NCBI RefSeq assembly: GCF_932526225.1
Contig: NC_064047.1
Location: 2,169,501 to 2,233,500, forward strand
Reading direction: 5' to 3'
Length of the DNA stretch: 64,000 bases
Source of the DNA: Nematostella vectensis
Taxonomy: Eukaryota > Cnidaria > Anthozoa > Actiniaria > Edwardsiidae
The position numbers and the translations under genes were made by a program. Positions 55,501 to 64,000 of this stretch are shown piece after piece. The notes below the pieces were generated by a model, which worked only from the letters and a program-made list of their open reading frames with translations, did no database searches and was not told the DNA's origin. Position 1 is the stretch's first letter; every line of letters starts with the position of its first letter.

Positions 55501-58500
55501 GCTGTTTCCATGACTCCCTCAGTCCCAGGCCCTTCCCGTACGAGCTCCTCAACGACCGTGACGTGTACAGCAAAAATAACGATGGCCATCTACTCGACTG
55601 GCACAAATGGGAACAGTCAATGCACAGGTGGGTAAAGTCATCACCAGCATCAGTGTAAGTTATCGGTTTTGGTTTTTTTTTAATGCGGGCTTCCTGTTGC
55701 GAACACAGGAGAAAAATAAGGAGGGAAGGGGGGGGGTAGGGGAGGGGGCAAAGAATAGGTACCAGTCTCCGGCGTTAGCGCAGGAATCCCGAATCTAATA
55801 AAGGCAAGTTCAGCAACAAAACAAGCCATTAAAGAGTAGGTTGGGTGGGGGGGGGGGGGGGGGGGGGGCTACGGTTTTGTAATCATTCATATTATTGCCT
55901 CGCTGTCGTTCACGAATTCCACAGGACCCCCATTGCCTAGAAAACTACCCATTCCATTTGCACTTATAATTGAATTCGTTTATGCCTTCCCCACATAGCT
56001 TCCATAGAACGAGAGCTGCTTTAACCCGCGCTTTGTTTACTGAGCATGGATACAAAACAAGACAGTGTTTGAATCATAATGGCGATGGGCTGTTATCCCA
56101 AAGCCGCTTTATTAATAAAATTTGTCAAAATATATAATTTGCTCTGATAAATCTAAAAATTGCCCAGTAAAGGTGAGGGCAAACAATGCCAAATGCATGG
56201 TGGGTGATTACCCACAATGCAGCCGCACCCAAGGGGAAAAAAAGCACTCGAGAACGATAGCACATATAAGCTACAATCATACCTTCGCATAGTGTTGATA
56301 CTTAAAACAAAAACAAAATGCTTTGTCAGTTATCCAATCACAACACAACAAGGACACAGCCCATGCAAATGTTTCCTGTATTGTGACAGGAGAAAAGCAA
56401 ATGCAAATTTGATAAAGGTGGCAGACTTTCGCCCTTATAAACAAGCTATTAACAAAGCAATTGTACCGCAAAGACACCGCCCATGCAAGTGATTGCCAGT
56501 ACTATGCAAGAAAAGAGAACAATTTAAGTTAAATGGATTTAAGCAAACTGCTACCCTTGTAAGCAGTTGCCTTGTCTGGATTGTAGCTGTACTAAACTCA
56601 AGGATGTGCAAGAAATACACTACTATGCAAGTTGCTACATATGAGATGTACTGCACACATTCAATCTACCGCCCTTGCAAGTAGTGGATTGTATACAGTA
56701 TACCATCATATGCCTTCGAGAACCAATGGATTCCCCAGCAATCGGCCGGTTCTAAAAGGCAAAAAATTGTACTAATTCACAAGGCTATTGACCCGTATGT
56801 ACTTCTGAAAGGCATTAGATTTCCAGCGTCCCATAATCCTGATCTGTGCATCAGATAACCCTTGCGCTGCTGCATGAGATGCAGCTCCAATCCGAAAGCT
56901 GTGCCCTTTATAAAATGATGGATTAAGACCTGAATGTCTTATAGCAAGTGACAGCAAGTTAGTGAATTTATCTCTAGTAACAGCATTACCAAAACTGTCC
57001 AAAAATAGGGGGCCAGCATGTGTACCCCTCAAAACTAAGAACTGCAGCAGTAAATTAACTGGGCAAGGGCTGATTGTAGCTGTGTTTAAAATTATGGAAC
57101 GTCAGTTTCAGAGCTTTAACCACACCGGTCTCCTCTTTGAGTTGGGATAGTTGAAAAATTGTTAACAGACTTCCTGTATTCTGAGTGTGGCTGGATTGAG
57201 TCATTTCCCCAACTCGTAAGAAAGCATAAAAGGCAAAACAGCACATTGATTGAAAAAGACATGATTCAAATTTCGTGGAACAAATAACAGGAGCTGCTGT
57301 AACCAAACGTTGTAGTATTGGCAAGGTGATGGGGAGCCGAGTATCGAGTTTAAAACCAATTTTGCTATAGTCTTTGAGTATCTGGATCACATAAAAAACC
57401 TTAGTTGGACCAGGAAGATTGGATAAACGATGTGAATAGCCCAGCGCAGAAACATAAGTGTGAACAGTTGAAGGGGCATAGTGATGATCGAATAAGTATG
57501 CAATAAAAAGAGCTACCATACTTGGCGATATGGGCAGCTGTACAACACAATTCTGGAAGGTAGCGCTGAGGAACTGGTTAAATAAACGCCAAGCCCGTCT
57601 ATAGGTAGGGATGGATGAGTGTTTCAACTATAGGCCCAAATGTTGTGGCAACAGAGACAACGGAATTTCCGTCGGGTTGGAATGCATGGTTGCTGGGGCC
57701 TTGTCTTTGAAAACCTGAAGCTGAAGACGAGATAAAGAGTCTGCTAAAATGTTATGCACACCTGGTATATGCTTTGTATGAAAAGAATATTATGTTTGAA
57801 ACAAAAGGCGACCAAGTGGCGGACAAATAACATTAGAGATTTATCCCGGCAGCTCTGTTTATTGATCACGTAAACCAATGCTTCGTTATCAGTAAAAAAT
57901 AAAATGCACTGGTTGGTCATTCTATGCCCCCATAAATGTACACTAAGGACAATGGGATAGAATTCCAGAATAGCAATATTCTTTCCTACCCATGTATCGG
58001 GCCATTGCCCATAGCACCATTCGTCACCAAGGATCCGTTAAAGTTAAGTGTCTCATCAGGTAGTGGGGGCCGGCAGCCCTCAATTTGTCTAGAGCCCACT
58101 ACTCGGCCTAATCGGAATCTGACTATGGATATGTGGGTATCAGCCTTCAGAATTTTTGTGGCGGTTTATACCCAGAAATATCCCAATGAGGCCCCAGCCC
58201 TCATGAAATATGGGAAAACGATCCATGATTTGGCTAATCGTGGCCACAATTGGCCTTATTATGATGAAACATTCCGTACGCTGCGCCAGGTAAACCCCTC
58301 CCTGTTCCCATGGGCCAATATCCATTCCGAATTGTGGCTTCGGTTACATGTTTTGGTAACTAAACCTGCCAGTACCGGAAGAATTCCAAACAAATCACAC
58401 CAGGCTATCCCAAAAGGTTTCTGTTACCGTTTCCACAGTGGCAAGGCATGTTCGGGTTGCGACTTCAAGCATGCATGTTATCTCTGCAGTGCTGGTAGCC

Positions 58501-61500
58501 ACCCTGCCACTAAATGTTTTCGTCCCCAACGGCAACATCCAGGAGGATAATCTGAACATGCCAGGCCCCAATCTCCCAACCCCGGTAAAAAGTGAACGTT
58601 TTTTCCATTTACTTTCTGGGCATGAACCAGCCATTTTTGCTTATCTGTCTAAGGGTTTCAATCTCTGTTGGGGGTTGTACCTAATAAAACACCCGGTGAA
58701 TTTAGGCTTATACATCATCTTTCTTTCCCTAAAGGGATTTCTATCAATGATGGCATAAAATCTTTAACGGATCCTTCGGCGACTGGCAGCAAATGACACC
58801 GTGCACGAGTGTTTCCCTAGCCTAGTGCTAATAGATAGGGGTCAATGCAATGTACAGGAGTCACGTGTGGACAGTTGTTATATAACAATAACACAGGGTC
58901 CCCATCAATGAATTATACTGCACAGGGTTCCCATCATAATATTATAGCATTAATATGAATAACCCGTGGGAAAGCATAAAAAGTCTATTCGCAAGCAAAT
59001 ATTTTCTTTCTTTTTGTCGTTGTCTTTAGCCTTGCCTGTCGATGCGCCGAGAAGGCCCGCGCCCGCGGATACCGGATGTTTGGTCTGCAGTTTTACGGTG
59101 AATGCTGGTCTGGGCCGAGTGCCGCGCTTAGATACAGCAAGGACGGGCCTTCAGACCACTGCTTCCAGCAGTTAACCGCCCCCTACGGATGCGTGAAGAG
59201 CGATCCATTAAGCGAATGCGTCGGAGGCAAAGAAACTAACTATGTCTACATGCTGACCGACAACAGTGAGTTTATCTATTTTGAAATTATATACTACCTA
59301 CGGGAGCTCAAATTCAAGCAGTTATTAAACTTAGCAAATCACATTTCAATCATGTAGTCATGAATGTTTAATGAGAATTAGCCGCCATTTTTAATGATGT
59401 CCAGAAAAAAAATAGCCATTATGCCGGACGATAGGCTAGGTACATTTTTTGGAGGATTTCATCTGAGGTGTTTAAAGTACACTTGTAGTTTGCTAGATCT
59501 CAAGACGTTCCCATCATGGTTGGGTTAGTCATACTCGAATTTTGAAAATGTGTTCGGCGGTACTTATTTTTTCAGCTCCCGAGCCTCAGAGTCCCGACAT
59601 CGATGGTGGATACACCAAGTGGTCGGACTGGTCAGTGTGCAGCAAGACATGCGGCCTCGGAGAAAAGAGTCGCGAGCGAACATGCACAAACCCCACCCCC
59701 AAGGGAAACGGTCGCCCCTGCAACCCACGCTTGGGCGAACCCATTGAGTCTGCGCAATGTCACTTGGCCAACTGTCCATGTGAGTTCATTTAAAACAATT
59801 TTGTATATAAAAAGAAAGGTAAAAAGAATGGTACTGCGCATGTCTGAAGTCAGTGCTTATTTGTAGGCTTTTAATTGTCTACAAACAGTTGAACTTTAAA
59901 CTCTCAATGCCTTGTAAAAAAATACGCAATATCTGATTGGTAACTATGTTTATTGGGATAGATACGGACTGTTTTTTGTGTGAGTTAGTGTATGTAATCT
60001 CAGATTAACTGGGAACCACGTTCCAGCGTCCCCAGCGGTTCCTGTTTTACACTATTGAAGTCTGATGTGAAACGTTAACAAATTGCCGATTGATTTACAG
60101 CCTCCAAATTTTAGAAGAAGAGTTTTGCAATTTTGGGATACCGCAAGTATATCGCAAGGGAAAATAGCACTATTCAAATAAAACTATCCTTTTTTAGCAA
60201 AATGCACGCGCGCACTGGATGTCGGTATCGTCGTGGATTCCTCGGCTTCCGTTCGTCGTGAAAACTTCGCCAAGGTCAAGACCTTCCTTGCTGACCTTGT
60301 TAGCAAGCTCGAGATTGGAGCCGCCAAGACTCACGTGGGATTGGTGCGCTATAGTCACGTGGCTAACAAACTCTGGGATTTCAACGGTGCAGAGAACAAA
60401 GACCTGAATGCTCTGTTAGACGTAAGTACTTTGTGGATTCTACGAGAATCTAACGTCTCTACTTTAGGTGTTCAAGAGGGGCCACATGCATCTTAAGCCC
60501 CCCCGTCCCCTTGCATCTCCTTCCATCCCCAACCCCACCCCCCTTGCTCCTCTCCATCCCTGTATAATATTGTACATATGGTTCTAAAGGGACTGATGTC
60601 GCCCTTGAAGTGTCCACGGTTCGCTCGCCTCCTAAGCCCTCTACCACTTTATCTTACGCCTCGAGACAGGTGCGTACCAAGGATTGGCTGAGGGGGTGTG
60701 CGCAGTCTTTTGTATCGTATGGTAAAAGCATAGTTTTTGAAGATTCCTTTTCTTATATGACCAAGTATTTTGGCCGCCAAAAAGGTGAGAGTTTGCGCCC
60801 AACTCCCCCTCCCTCCCCCTTGTGTACGCAACTGCGGAAATCGAACTCATTTTGTTGCGTGTGTTTTTTAGTCTATCTACAAGATCGAGTTCAAGCCCGG
60901 CGGAACACGAACTGATGTCGCCCTTGAAGTGGCCAACAGTGAACTTTTCAGCCAGGAGGGTGGAGTGAGGAGCAGCGTCCCGCATGTACTGCTGGTAATC
61001 ACTGACGGCAAGACCAGTCAAAATAGCAAGCCATACAGCCAAGTCCTAAAACCCCTTCAGGTAATCTCGGTGAATATAAACACATTGTAGAAACATGGAA
61101 AACAATGGTGGGCTTGGAGAGATGGGGCGACGGCTTTCCGACCACTTTGTGCCCGATTACTTGACTTCCAATTAGCCAAATACAAACTTTTACAAAACGA
61201 TTATCGACCGACAGACGGCTGACTGGACGTCTATCTCGATCCATAGAGTGGCGTAGCCAGGATGTTTAAAAGGAGGGGTCCCAAAAGGCTCTTTCAAGGC
61301 ATTTTCTCCTGTATTTTAGATAAAGTCTCATACATTTACTGTATTTTTGGCTGCTAGAAGGCGGGGCCCGGGCCCCCTCGGTCACGCCTCTGGCTACGCC
61401 TCTGCCATGGACGGCATAATGGTTGTCACCTCGACCAATAAATGAACACACTACTGGTTGTCACCTCGAAAAATAAATGAACACACTACTGACTGTCTAA

Positions 61501-62099
61501 ACCGACTGACTGAGCTGACTTTCAAAAAAAAAAAACGAAACGATTTTTTTCTTTTTTTTCAATGAAACAAAAATATTTTTCTCTATTTCTGTGATAAAAC
61601 TTTTGATCTTCACTCGGGATATTGTAGTTATACTCCACAGCCTATAAAAGAATTTAGAGGGGGGGGGCAGAGACATTAAGAAAATATTGGGGGTACAGCC
61701 ACAAACCCACTTTCGCAGTCACACTTTTGTTATTGTTTTTATTACTCCTTATTGGATAACAGATCACATCTGAAGTTTTACACTTCACATAAAATTATAT
61801 CGAAAATGTTAAAATCGTTAAATGATAAATCAGAAGATAAGATTCTTTGTCCAAACGGTATTTTCCTATTTATGTGGCCTCTGAGCCCTCAACCTGCGGC
61901 TGACATAAGCCCTTTAAATCTGTCATAGGACAAAGGCATCAAGATTGTTGCAGTTGGTGTCGGATACTCCATCGGCGAAGACGAACTCAAGATCATCGCT
62001 CTTCAACACGACGACAATGTCTTCAAAATTGACTCATTCGATGACCTCGTAAAGCGGCTAAACTCTATCATGCAAGCCTTCTGTATGGCCAGATTCTAA
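52591..62099 (+). CDS. Secreted WSC-like / thrombospondin type-1 / VWA domain protein
   Basis: Seven coding exons fit GT/AG rules and phases: 52591-52642, 55450-55627, 59030-59265, 59576-59779, 60198-60421, 60872-61060 and 61929-62099, giving 417 aa. Signal peptide 1-17 (MRLLIATALVCYVSFTQ). A WSC-like cysteine-rich region, about 24-150, contains GYRMFGLQFYGECWSG. A TSP1 repeat, about 161-222, contains WSDWSVCSKTCG. The VWA domain, 226-415, has an intact MIDAS: DSSAS 237-241, Thr312 and TDG at Asp343. It is probably an extracellular matrix or adhesion protein, like many cnidarian matrix proteins with VWA and TSP1 domains. A possible polyadenylation signal ATTAAA is at 62290-62295. The exon chain is my own deduction. 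Confidence 0.85.
54518..54605. repeat. Degenerate short tandem repeat (CGCCTCGNAAA)
   Basis: About six imperfect units of 14-16 bp alternating CGCCTCGCAAAA and CGCCTCGAAAAT. The Arg/Phe-rich minus frame is its product. Confidence 0.75.
54793..54850. repeat. (TTTTC)n microsatellite
   Basis: About ten perfect pentanucleotide units plus variants. Confidence 0.95.
55844..55868. repeat. Poly-G run in an intron
   Basis: About 25 consecutive G bases just left of the second YR retroelement; likely hypervariable and error-prone. Confidence 0.85.
56772..57627 (-). pseudogene. Tyrosine recombinase of YR retroelement 2
   Basis: Two minus-strand frames (57627-57055, then 57032-56772) give a nearly complete recombinase. 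N-terminal core-binding part: FIAYLFDHHYAPSTVHTYVS. Catalytic part: FLRVGEM (first Arg), HSFRIGAAS (HxxR), GRWKSNAF, and YIRV with the likely nucleophile Tyr. A frame break near 57040 makes it inactive. It would have integrated the circular cDNA of the retroelement. Confidence 0.85.
57840..58035 (-). pseudogene. RNase H-like fragment of YR retroelement 2
   Basis: Minus-strand residues NIAILEFYPIVLSVHLWG and CILFFTDNEALVYVINKQS match the fragment in element 1 near 10303-10500. Truncated at about 58040, where the inverted gag region begins. Confidence 0.7.
58080..58550 (+). pseudogene. gag-like protein with CCHC zinc knuckle, YR retroelement 2
   Basis: Plus-strand frame: WVSAFRIFVAVYTQKYPNEA, ALMKYGKTIHDLANRGHNW, FPWANIHSELW, then a C-terminal zinc region with CSGC and a canonical C-x2-C-x4-H-x4-C knuckle (CYLCSAGSHPATKC). 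It matches the gag-like fragment at 11655-12061. It lies on the opposite strand to the neighbouring RNase H, so it is not in its original arrangement. Confidence 0.75.
58561..59029 (+). other. Intron remainder before the WSC-like exon
   Basis: Contains two near-copies of CAGGGT(C/T)CCCATCA near 58894 and 58923. No gene seen. The acceptor is TTTAG at 59029. Confidence 0.5.
60422..60871 (+). other. Intron in the VWA coding region with an exon-fragment duplicate
   Basis: Non-coding; C-rich near 60500. ACTGATGTCGCCCTTGAAGTG at about 60593 repeats the coding sequence of the next exon near 60911 over about 21 bp. Confidence 0.65.
61061..61928 (+). other. Last intron of the VWA gene
   Basis: Contains a small inverted-repeat element: GTGGCGTAGCCAGG (about 61248) against CTGGCTACGCCTC (about 61388), about 150 bp in all, with a GGGGCCCGGGCCCC core near 61362. 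Short GTTGTCACCTCGA repeats follow at 61424 and 61457. No gene. Confidence 0.6.
61246..61402. mobile_element. Short inverted-repeat element (GGCGTAGCCAG ends)
   Basis: Ends GGCGTAGCCAG and CTGGCTACGCC are reverse complements about 140 bp apart. Elements of this look are common in metazoan introns. No coding capacity. Confidence 0.65.
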
Positions 62100-62489
62100 G
62101 CAGATGTTTGATATGTGGTTTAACATACTATTTTTGTGCTACTGATGTTAATTTAGAATGCGGGTAACACCAGGTGTCCGTTATAAGTTAGGACCTTGTG
62201 TCCGGTGTCCGGTAGGCTTAGGCCTTGTGTCTGATAGATTGGGCTTTAAGGATGGTATCAGAATTGTAGTAATTTTAGTTAAAAAGATGATTAAACGATT
62301 CTCCGCAATTCTTGCTTGATGATTTGTTGTTTATTGTGGTGGGAGAAGCTCAGCCAATGGTTTGATACTCCCTTAAAAAAATATAACAAATTTTGAAAGC
62401 AAGACACAAATACCAGTCACTTAACGCTAAATCCCCCTGATTTTTACTAACTCTTTACCCAGACCAAGTTTACACGTCAACCAATAAAT

Positions 62490-63015
62490 GTAATAATGCT
62501 CATAAAAATAATATTAACCAATAAATGTAATAGCAAATCGCCCTAAATGTTATAGCAGGCATTTCCCAAAGCCCATAAATGCCAATAAATACCCCATCAG
62601 AAATGTAATATGTCATTCTAACAATGCTAACAATATCCATGTTATAACACCCATAAATGGAATCTAACGCCCATAAATGGAATAATAACAACCATATATG
62701 GAATACCGCCCATAAATGGAATAATACCAACCATATATGGAATACCGCCCATAAATGGAATGAAAATGCTCATAAATGGAATACTAACAGCCATACATGG
62801 AATAATAACAGCCATATTTGGAACAACGCCCATAAATGGAACAATAACGCCCATAAATAGAATAGTAAAAGCCATACATGGAATAGTAGCAGCCATATAT
62901 GGAAAAAAAGCCCATAAATGGAATAATAACGCCCATAAATGAAATTATAACGCCAATAAATGGAATAATAACGCCCATAATGGAATAATAACAGCCATAT
63001 ATGAAATAACGCCCA
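62490..63015. repeat. Tandem array of about 20-bp units (CATAAATGGAATAATAACGC)
   Basis: About 25 imperfect units alternating CCCATAAATGGAATAATAAC and GCCATATATGGAATACC. The unit is A+T-rich and partly self-complementary (CCATATATGG). The HKWNNN-like and hydrophobic open frames are its products. It lies just downstream of the VWA gene. Confidence 0.9.
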
Positions 63016-64000
63016 AAACATCATAACTAATAAATGTAAAACTAACCAATGGGTGTCTTGGGAGGTGTTTCTGTGAAAGTATGCGAGAAATGAACGGTAT
63101 AGAGACTGTTACAGGTCTATGGGCAGTGCGGAACATTACCATTGTTGGTTATATTTGATAAACAATCTGATTAACCAATCGGAGATGAGTATTACTATGC
63201 CCAGTCTCACGCGGACACGCCACAACTCAGAGTAGGAAAACAAAATGGCGGTTCCGTCGGATTTTCATACCTGTTCTTCTTAGATGAAACTACTATGTTT
63301 AAACGTTTATATTTGATCCTGGAATCAATAGATTTGCTATGATTAGTAAATCTCAGGGATGGCAGTCATTATACATTGCTGCACTAGTTTGCTATTAGTC
63401 GATGTAAAAAAAGTCATTACCACAAATGCTCACATTATGGCTTTTTAAAAATGGATTCTAGAGAGGGGAACTTGTTTGAGAGGCTAATGTGATTATTCAA
63501 TGAGGGGTGTATGTAAACATCGGTGTTAGAACCATCCCCAAAGGACTTCATTGTATTCAATTCTGTTTTCATCATGATTCTTTTTATCAAACAAAGCAAG
63601 TTTTGTGACACAAATCGTGCACAATACAAAGGTCCTAACGAGTAAGTACGCAGCTGCTTTGTCTCCTATTATCTTTGCTCTACAAAGGAGTCCTTTTGTC
63701 TTTATTCTTCTCGTTCTTTGTGTCGAGGTGCGATCAAATTGCAGCTTGTAAGAGCTGCGTACTGACCCGTTCTAACACCAAGGTAGAGCCATTGAGGGGG
63801 TATTTCATTGTGTGTGCAGGAAAATGGAAAAAAGGCAAAGAGTGTAAACTAGGGCGAGGAAAAGGCATGGTAAGGGCAAAGCGGTGGTGACTAAGGTATG
63901 TCACATGGGGTGTGCTGACACAGGTTGTGAAGACAAAGTAGACTTGTACCAGGTTTGATTACTAGGCCTTGGAGATTATAGGAGAATGGGAGTGTAGTCA
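63016..64000. other. Right-edge stretch, no gene supported
   Basis: GGTGTTAGAAC (about 63521) and GTTCTAACACC (about 63769) are inverted, as are GTACGCAGCT (about 63645) and AGCTGCGTAC (about 63752), suggesting a fold-back element of about 260 bp. The 71-codon frame at 63675 crosses it and shows no recognisable domain. Confidence 0.45.

Larger units (their letters stand above)
56170..58560. mobile_element. YR (DIRS/Ngaro-like) retrotransposon remnant 2, rearranged
   Basis: Lies in the intron between 55627 and 59030. Its left part has several related direct repeats around CCGCCCATGCAAGTGATTGC (near 56345, 56477 and 56669), like internal repeats of YR elements. Then come the tyrosine recombinase and RNase H on the minus strand and a gag-like frame on the plus strand. 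No reverse transcriptase remains. The opposite orientation of gag shows an inversion or two joined fragments. Confidence 0.75.

Noticed and set aside
63675-63890. 71-codon frame near the right edge
   Set aside because: It crosses an inverted-repeat structure and has no recognisable similarity.

Overview
The window looks like nuclear DNA of a cnidarian, most likely an anthozoan such as a sea anemone. Evidence: A+T-rich intron-containing host DNA with GT/AG splice sites, tandem secreted genes joining a PAN/apple domain to a fibrinogen-like (CNTNAP-type) domain, a WSC-like/TSP1/VWA extracellular gene, tyrosine-recombinase retrotransposon remnants, and many short inverted-repeat transposons. The species is inferred only; no tRNA, rRNA or CRISPR was found.

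Layout. 1-50 kb is a tandem family of four plus-strand genes (A 4671-7799, B 14386-32152, C 40490-43217, D 46969-49886). Each has three coding exons: a signal peptide plus PAN/apple exon, a 49-nt exon, and a terminal fibrinogen-like exon. A and C are open throughout (334 aa each). B has an in-frame stop in exon 3. D has three in-frame stops and lacks its 3' end. A 43-bp minisatellite starts inside the last codons of exon 3 in A, B and C and runs to a conserved AATAAA-containing sequence. The block 1-8.9 kb is repeated from 36951 and again, in part, from about 45.2 kb. Between A and B (9.1-14.3 kb) lie a minus-strand YR (DIRS/Ngaro-like) retroelement remnant, an 85-bp tandem array and hairpins.

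About 19.8-30.65 kb, inside intron 2 of pseudogene B, is a G+C-rich gene-dense insert that reads as an endogenous polinton-like DNA virus. It carries a probable family-B DNA polymerase joined to an SF1 helicase and a C-terminal HNH-like zinc domain, an RVE integrase, an A32/FtsK-type packaging ATPase, a probable double-jelly-roll major capsid protein, and seven further proteins, most with membrane segments. Most of the larger genes carry frameshifts or stops and the left end looks truncated, so this copy is dead. It is the most interesting system in the window.

52.1-62.1 kb holds a seven-coding-exon gene (417 aa: signal peptide, WSC-like cysteine-rich region, TSP1, VWA). One intron contains a second, rearranged YR-retroelement remnant, and another holds a short duplicate of an exon segment. 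The last 2 kb contain a tandem array of about 20-bp units and no gene I can support.
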